A stretch of DNA of 28,783 nucleotides from NCBI GenBank assembly GCA_036637375.1, contig JAVWMQ010000023.1:1-28783 (forward strand), written 5' to 3'. The first letter of the stretch is position 1. Each line of letters opens with the position of its first letter. Position numbers and translations under genes: made by a program. Below are positions 24,425 through 28,783 of the stretch, one piece after another. Source of the DNA: JAVWMQ01 sp036637375. Its GTDB lineage: Bacteria; Bacillota; Clostridia; Peptostreptococcales; Anaerovoracaceae. Below the pieces are notes generated by a model. It did not search any database. It was given only the letters and a program-made list of their open reading frames with translations, and was not told where the DNA came from.

Positions 24425-25126
24425 TTATCTACAAGCTTCAATAGCTTTATTTACTAAACATTCCATTGCATCTAGGTAAAACTCGCCTAGACCTTCTTCT
24501 ATTTTGTATACTGATAATTCTGTGCATCCTAAAATGATAAGCTGACAACCTTGAGCTTTTAACTCCTCTGCTGCCTTTTGGAAATCCTCATGATTTACAG
24601 GTTCCCCCATTTTGATACCTTCATATATTATCTTCATAACCTTTGACTGATGTCCTTTTGATAATGTGACAGCCTCTATTCCCAGCTTATTTAACGCATT
24701 TTGGTAAAGCCCAATTTCAATTGTTCCATCAGTTGCCATAACGCCAACTTTGCCACCCTTGCCAACCATAGCAGCCGCTTTATTTGCTGTTTCTTCAATC
24801 ATATTGATAAAAGGAATATCATTTGCCTTTGCAGGTTCTGCAAAAATCGCATGAGCTGTATTGCAAGGAATTACAACAAAATCCGCCCCTGAATTTTTCA
24901 AGAATTTAGCATCATTCATTAATTTTTCCAAAACCAAATCAGTTTCACCGTCTTTAAGGGCTTTTGTCCTATCTGGCATAGTTGCATGGCTCAAAATTAT
25001 CATATTTATATGTTCTTGGTCACATTTTACTTTTGTGTTTTGGGTTATCATTTTGTAAAACATATCTGTTGCCATTGGCCCCATGCCACCAATCACGCCT
25101 AGAACTTTTCCATCAAGAATTTTCAT
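24425..25126 (-). CDS. Aspartate/glutamate racemase family protein
   Basis: The 233-residue protein has the family N-terminus VLGVIGGMGPMATDMFY and the two catalytic cysteines in IPCNTAH (Cys88) and LGCTEL (Cys201). A racemase needs both. PLP-independent enzymes of this type interconvert L- and D-Asp or L- and D-Glu. It sits 9 bases after an AslFm-like D-aspartate ligase gene, the same pairing known from the Enterococcus faecium D-Asp bridge locus. D-Asp is therefore the favoured product and peptidoglycan cross-bridge synthesis the likely role. AAGGAG precedes the ATG. A MurI-type glutamate racemase is less likely, since the overall motif pattern fits the aspartate racemase branch. Confidence 0.9.
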   Translation of the reverse strand: MKILDGKVLGVIGGMGPMATDMFYKMITQNTKVKCDQEHINMIILSHATMPDRTKALKDGETDLVLEKLMNDAKFLKNSGADFVVIPCNTAHAIFAEPAKANDIPFINMIEETANKAAAMVGKGGKVGVMATDGTIEIGLYQNALNKLGIEAVTLSKGHQSKVMKIIYEGIKMGEPVNHEDFQKAAEELKAQGCQLIILGCTELSVYKIEEGLGEFYLDAMECLVNKAIEACR

Positions 25127-25135
25127 TTAATCTCC

Positions 25136-26341
25136 TTATTTGCCTAAGTACTTTTTGAATTTTAGGTGGTGTCCCATTAAATTCTTGAAAGTCTTTAGCT
25201 TCTTGCTTAGACTCTTTTCTTCACTATATAACAATGGATTTACGTAATCACCCCTAGCAATTAGCCTCTTCATTGCATCTTTGTATTCTTTTGGCTTAAT
25301 GTAATCAAAGGCAACTTTTTTTGGAACTACCATCCATAGACTTTCTTTTGTAACAGAATAAAACTCACTGTCCTTGTTATATATATAATCATCTACCAAA
25401 CATTTTGCAACGTTTGCTCCTGCTCCTGTAACATAGTAATTACTTCTACCTTGCCTTGTGTTAATTTCAAAAACCTTATATTTGCCATCTCTTTGATCAT
25501 ATTTAATATCAAAGTTACTAAATCCAACATAGCCAATATCCTCAAGAAGTTTTTTGAACTGAGCTTCGACTTCTTTGTTCTGCTCTGTAATTATTACGGC
25601 ATGGTTACCGATTCCATGAGGTGTATGTTCCTCAAGAAGCACATGTCCAAGGCACATCATCTTTACTTCACCCTTTTTGTTAGAGTAACTTGTCAAAACT
25701 CTCATATAGGTGTCATCACCTGGAATGAAGTCTTGAATAATCATAGAATCCCCATAACCAGCTTCATAAACATCTTTTAGAATACTTTTTAGCTCGTTTA
25801 TAGAATCTGCCTTATACACCTTTTTTTGTGTGGCAAAAGGATGTCTCCAGTATTCAATACCGTTTGATGGTTTAATGATAAATGGCGCCTCAAATGGCAA
25901 CACAATATCAATTCCCATTTCAGGTTTATATACAAATGTATTTGGATAATCAACACCAATTCTCTCACACATATCATAAAACTTCTCTTTATGAATTAAA
26001 TCATTCATTAAATCATTATCAATATATGGAGCAATTACATTGTCTGGATAGTTCCCTTTGTTGGCACTTGCCAGTTCCACATAACTATCGCCACAGCCTA
26101 TTAACAAGATAGTCTTGTCACTATTCTTGTTTGCAAAATCCTTAACAAGTTTCAAAAAAGTTTCTTGTACGTCTGCCTCTCCGTTAGCCTCATAGTGCAT
26201 AATTTCACTTTTGTAGCAAGGACCTACGTTATATTTGCCATAAACATATGGTTTGATTCCATATTCCTCGTGAAAAGCTCTAGCTACACTATATACATTA
26301 ATATCCCCTGCAAATAATAGGGGCAAAAAATTCTTATTCAT
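25136..26341 (-). CDS. ATP-grasp ligase, probable D-aspartate ligase (AslFm-like)
   Basis: The 401-residue protein has ATP-grasp motifs: FIIKPSNGIEYW (154-165) with the nucleotide-binding Lys157, IIQDFIPGDD (201-210), FSNFDIKYD (274-282) and FEINTRQGRS (291-300) with the metal-binding Glu and Asn. Its N-terminal LPLLFAGDINVYSVARAF and the whole motif layout resemble, from memory, AslFm of Enterococcus faecium. AslFm joins the beta-carboxyl of D-Asp to the side chain of the third residue of UDP-MurNAc-pentapeptide. A racemase gene follows by 9 bases. The ribosome binding site AAGGAG lies in the end of the NhaC gene, whose stop is one base away. Another amino acid as substrate remains possible. 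Confidence 0.85.
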   Translation of the reverse strand: MNKNFLPLLFAGDINVYSVARAFHEEYGIKPYVYGKYNVGPCYKSEIMHYEANGEADVQETFLKLVKDFANKNSDKTILLIGCGDSYVELASANKGNYPDNVIAPYIDNDLMNDLIHKEKFYDMCERIGVDYPNTFVYKPEMGIDIVLPFEAPFIIKPSNGIEYWRHPFATQKKVYKADSINELKSILKDVYEAGYGDSMIIQDFIPGDDTYMRVLTSYSNKKGEVKMMCLGHVLLEEHTPHGIGNHAVIITEQNKEVEAQFKKLLEDIGYVGFSNFDIKYDQRDGKYKVFEINTRQGRSNYYVTGAGANVAKCLVDDYIYNKDSEFYSVTKESLWMVVPKKVAFDYIKPKEYKDAMKRLIARGDYVNPLLYSEEKSLSKKLKTFKNLMGHHLKFKKYLGK

Positions 26342-26342
26342 C

Positions 26343-27677
26343 TCATATCTCCTTTTGATCTATATCCTTTTTATTATACCAAATTTTTTTAGTAAATGCA
26401 TAACATATTGGCATTAAATAAACGAAAAATGAAAATGGTAATGCGTTTATTCCTACACCCATAGCCTTTAATGGGAATGAACACGCAAGACACCACGGAA
26501 CCAGCCCTGCTATTACTATTACAGAGTTTTCTATATCTATTGCTAGTTCCTCTTTGGTTGCACCTGCCTCTTCATAAGGCTTTGCCAAAAGATCATTACA
26601 CATCATAGATGCTACGGTTTGGTTGCAAAAAACCATGCAAGAAACCGTACTTACAACTAGCATAGCACCAAATCTACCTATATATTTAGCTTTGCTTTTT
26701 AGTTCACTTTGTATTTGACTTAACATATTTGTATTGTTAAAAAGCCCAGAATATGCACATGATATTATTACAATACCGCAAACTTCAATCATTGAAATTA
26801 TTCCGCCACCACTTAATATTGTCGTTAGTGCTGCATTCTTGGCAGTATATCCAAAGACTGCATAGTTAATAGTTTCCATTAAAGTGTTCCCTTGTATCAC
26901 AACTGTAATTACAGCACCTGCCAAAATACTAGCACTAAGTGAAATCATCACATCCACTCTAAGTAATGGCAATACAATCATTAAAATTGCAGGTATAAAT
27001 AGCCAATAGTTAATTACAAACTCGTCCTTAAATGCTCCCAGAACTTGTGCATCCACACCTTTAATAGGATTGTTTATTGATAGGAAATAATATAATATCC
27101 CACTAATTACCATAGGTAAAGCTCCTGTCTTTAGCATAGCCCTAACGTTTTTCTGCATTTTGGTTCCTGTTATAATCGCTACTAGATTTCCACTCGATGA
27201 TGCTGGGCCTGTCCTATCTCCAAAATATATTCCCGACATAATTGCTCCGGCAGTTAAAATCTCATTAACCCCTCCACTTCTTGCAAGCGCCATAAATATA
27301 ACCCCAACTGTTCCAACAACACCAAATGATGTTCCAAGTGCATATGCAAGTATACTCGCCAAAATAAATGTTACAAATATAAACATTGAGGGTGTAATGA
27401 CTTTTATCCCATAGTAAACGAAGGCTGTTATAGTTCCACTAGATCTCCATATTGCTGTTATAAGCCCTATTAATAGCATTACATATATTACAACCAGTGA
27501 ATCTTTTGACCCCCTAAGTGCAAAGGTTGACACCTCTCTAAGTGTAAATCCTCTTCTTATTCCGACTATCAAAAAACACACTAGTCCTGTTACTAGTGCT
27601 ATCATAACCTGTGTACCTGTTACAATACAAGTTATCATTGTTCCCATAAAAATTATAAATGCAATTATCATATCCAT
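26343..27677 (-). CDS. NhaC-family Na+/H+ antiporter-like transporter
   Basis: The 444-residue polytopic membrane protein has about 11-12 helices and conserved family segments: YALGTSFGVVGTVGVIFMALA (cut here at GTSFGVVGTVG), GIYFGDRTGPASSSGNL, and NQTVASMMC in the C-terminal half. NhaC-type proteins exchange Na+ for H+ or, in MleN-like members, Na+/lactate for H+/malate. Its place at the head of a D-Asp ligase/racemase/gltX operon suggests that it may carry a dicarboxylate or aspartate, which is inference. The ATG at 27677 has no ribosome binding site, and an in-frame stop lies four codons upstream. The promoter ends 6 bases before the ATG, so translation may be leaderless. Confidence 0.9.
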   Translation of the reverse strand: MDMIIAFIIFMGTMITCIVTGTQVMIALVTGLVCFLIVGIRRGFTLREVSTFALRGSKDSLVVIYVMLLIGLITAIWRSSGTITAFVYYGIKVITPSMFIFVTFILASILAYALGTSFGVVGTVGVIFMALARSGGVNEILTAGAIMSGIYFGDRTGPASSSGNLVAIITGTKMQKNVRAMLKTGALPMVISGILYYFLSINNPIKGVDAQVLGAFKDEFVINYWLFIPAILMIVLPLLRVDVMISLSASILAGAVITVVIQGNTLMETINYAVFGYTAKNAALTTILSGGGIISMIEVCGIVIISCAYSGLFNNTNMLSQIQSELKSKAKYIGRFGAMLVVSTVSCMVFCNQTVASMMCNDLLAKPYEEAGATKEELAIDIENSVIVIAGLVPWCLACSFPLKAMGVGINALPFSFFVYLMPICYAFTKKIWYNKKDIDQKEI

Positions 27678-27683
27678 ATTTAC

Positions 27684-27712
27684 ATTTTAATACACTTTTG
27701 AATTTATGTAAA
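27684..27712 (-). promoter_or_regulatory. Promoter of the NhaC/D-Asp/gltX operon, possibly leaderless
   Basis: The minus strand has TTTACA (27712-27707), a 17-base spacer and TAAAAT (27689-27684), each one mismatch from consensus. The A of the first ATG is the seventh base after the -10 box, where transcription normally begins. No Shine-Dalgarno sequence lies before that ATG. Confidence 0.58.
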
Positions 27713-27788
27713 ACAGTTTCTCCCAAAGTTTCAACACCGCTACCTTTAAATAATATTATTCCTAAGTGTAAAAACATCTGTTTAGGTG

Positions 27789-27794
27789 TATAAT
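27789..27794 (+). promoter_or_regulatory. Candidate -10 of the thioredoxin-reductase-like gene
   Basis: A perfect TATAAT lies 43 bases before the plus-strand ATG at 27838. No good -35 box is found 16-18 bases upstream, so the promoter call is tentative. Confidence 0.35.
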
Positions 27795-27837
27795 TAGCTT
27801 ATATGAAATTTGATTACAAAACTTAAGGAGATAATAT

Positions 27838-28701
27838 ATGAGTAAAGTTATAATTATAGGAAATGGTCCTGCAGGAATTTCAGCGTCCCTTTATACAAAG
27901 CGAGCTGGTATTGATACTACCGTAATTGGAATGGGCATTGGAGCTTTAAAAAAAGCCGACAAAATTGAAAATTACTACGGTTTTGCAGAACCTATTTCAG
28001 GTGAAACTATGTACGAAAACGGTATCCAAAGTGCAAAGAATCTAGGTGTACAGCTTATTAATGATCAGGTTCTATCAATTGGATTTGAAGAAAGTCTAAA
28101 TGTCGTATGCGAAAGCCAAGCCTACGAGGCTGATGCCGTAATCATTGCTACAGGTTCAGCACGTAAAGTTCCTAAAATTCCTGGCGTAAGCGAGTTTGAA
28201 GGTAGAGGCGTTAGCTATTGTGCTGTTTGCGATGGATTCTTTCATAGGGGTAACAACGTTGTTGTCCTTGGTAATGGGGAATACGCCGTTCATGAGGCAA
28301 AGGAATTACTACCAATTGCAGGAAGTGTAACAATCCTAACAAATGGAGAAGAACTAACAACTACTGTTCCAAGTGAAATCAATGTTATTAAAACCAAGAT
28401 AAGTAAAATAGATGGTGATATGGTTTTATCGACAGTTGTATTTGAGGACAACTCTACAATGGAGATTACAGGTTTCTTTGTAGCTCTTGGCGTTGCCGGA
28501 AGTGGAGATTTAGCTCGTAAACTTGGTGCAATGACAGAAGGTAATAAAATACTTGTAAATGAAAAAATGGCTACCAATGTGCCTGGTTTATTTGCCGCTG
28601 GCGACTGTACTCCTGGTATGCTTCAAATTGCAAAAGCAGTTTACCAAGGGGCAGAAGCAGGAATGGCTGCAGTTAAATTTATTCGTGAAAAATCTAAATA
28701 A
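27838..28701 (+). CDS. TrxB-like flavoprotein, possibly ferredoxin-dependent thioredoxin reductase
   Basis: The 287-residue protein has an N-terminal FAD motif (VIIIGNGPAGISASLY, 4-19), ATGSARKVP, and the redox-active disulfide YCAVCDG (Cys128/Cys131). The C-terminal FAD motif is VPGLFAAGDC. This is the low-molecular-weight thioredoxin reductase fold. The NADPH domain is atypical: GNGEYA (145-150) stands where GGGDSA is usual, and ILTNGEEL stands where the HRRxxxR phosphate-binding motif should be. It is also shorter than typical TrxB (about 310). Known ferredoxin-dependent flavin thioredoxin reductases of clostridia show this loss, so reduced ferredoxin may be the donor. AAGGAG precedes the ATG. 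No thioredoxin gene is next to it inside the window. Confidence 0.9.
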   Translation: MSKVIIIGNGPAGISASLYTKRAGIDTTVIGMGIGALKKADKIENYYGFAEPISGETMYENGIQSAKNLGVQLINDQVLSIGFEESLNVVCESQAYEADAVIIATGSARKVPKIPGVSEFEGRGVSYCAVCDGFFHRGNNVVVLGNGEYAVHEAKELLPIAGSVTILTNGEELTTTVPSEINVIKTKISKIDGDMVLSTVVFEDNSTMEITGFFVALGVAGSGDLARKLGAMTEGNKILVNEKMATNVPGLFAAGDCTPGMLQIAKAVYQGAEAGMAAVKFIREKSK

Positions 28702-28734
28702 AACACATAAGAAAAGAGATATAGCTCCTTGATG

Positions 28735-28783
28735 TGACCCCAATAAGTTAGACTTTATAGCGAAGTAGTATTTTACTGCTTCG
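28735..28783. mobile_element. Possible terminal end of an IS3-family element (window edge)
   Basis: TGACCCCAATAAGTTAGAC (28735-28753) resembles the terminal repeats of IS3/IS150-type elements, which begin with TG and often contain AAGTTAGAC. It is followed by a hairpin (28761-28783; two 10-base arms, one wobble pair, 3-base loop). The rest of the element would lie outside the window. The opposite end and the transposase cannot be seen. Confidence 0.42.

Overview
The window reads as a chromosomal segment of a low-GC, Gram-positive, anaerobic Firmicute, most likely a member of the Clostridia. This rests on AT-rich DNA, strong AGGAGG-type ribosome binding sites, many LxxC lipoproteins, a clostridial-type GltX and ThrC, a CD1871A-type CXXC microprotein beside a NapH-like 4Fe-4S membrane protein, a CIRCE-controlled htpG, and a TrxB-like flavoprotein that lacks the usual NADPH motifs. 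Nothing in the sequence allows a species call.

Region 1 (1-1860) is accessory. At the left edge, all on the minus strand, are the start of a YjcQ-family gene, a small gene, and a pseudogene. The pseudogene looks like a scar of an SPP1 gp7-type phage head protein fused to a polymorphic toxin 50 domain. Upstream of it is a Fic toxin with a long, VbhA-like antitoxin behind a good promoter. Region 2 (2000-7740) is ordinary metabolism on the minus strand: a metallo-beta-lactamase-fold hydrolase, a DUF5301-type lipoprotein, methylglyoxal synthase, threonine synthase, an EamA transporter with a lipoprotein, and tRNA-Glu(CUC). Most units are separated by clear intrinsic terminators. Region 3 (7810-11250) holds a UvrD-like helicase followed by a SIR2-domain protein that keeps its catalytic Asn and His.

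Region 4 (11436-19513) is the most coherent novel-looking locus. A histidine kinase/OmpR regulator pair is divergent from a six-gene operon: TlpA-like thioredoxin lipoprotein, two ATPase-FtsX permease fusions, an orphan lipoprotein, a 51-residue CLEC membrane microprotein with a TTG start, and a polyferredoxin membrane protein. Both divergent promoters carry the same TTAAC-N6-TTAAC direct repeat upstream of an extended -10, which suggests that the regulator controls itself and the operon. I infer an envelope thiol-redox and export or sensing system in which electrons pass from cytoplasmic Fe-S donors through the polyferredoxin and CLEC protein to the external thioredoxin.

Region 5 (19520-27712) is on the minus strand. 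It contains CIRCE-regulated htpG, a membrane diguanylate cyclase, and an operon of NhaC-family antiporter, D-aspartate ligase-like ATP-grasp enzyme, Asp/Glu racemase and gltX. The racemase and ligase together point to D-Asp in the peptidoglycan cross-bridge. The operon promoter sits so close to the first ATG that the mRNA may be leaderless. The window closes with a plus-strand thioredoxin-reductase-like flavoprotein and, at the edge, what looks like the end of an IS3-type element. No CRISPR array, rRNA, replication origin or riboswitch was recognised. No gene-free stretch exceeds 300 bases; the longest is 1783-2068, and its promoter, inverted repeat and terminator are listed.
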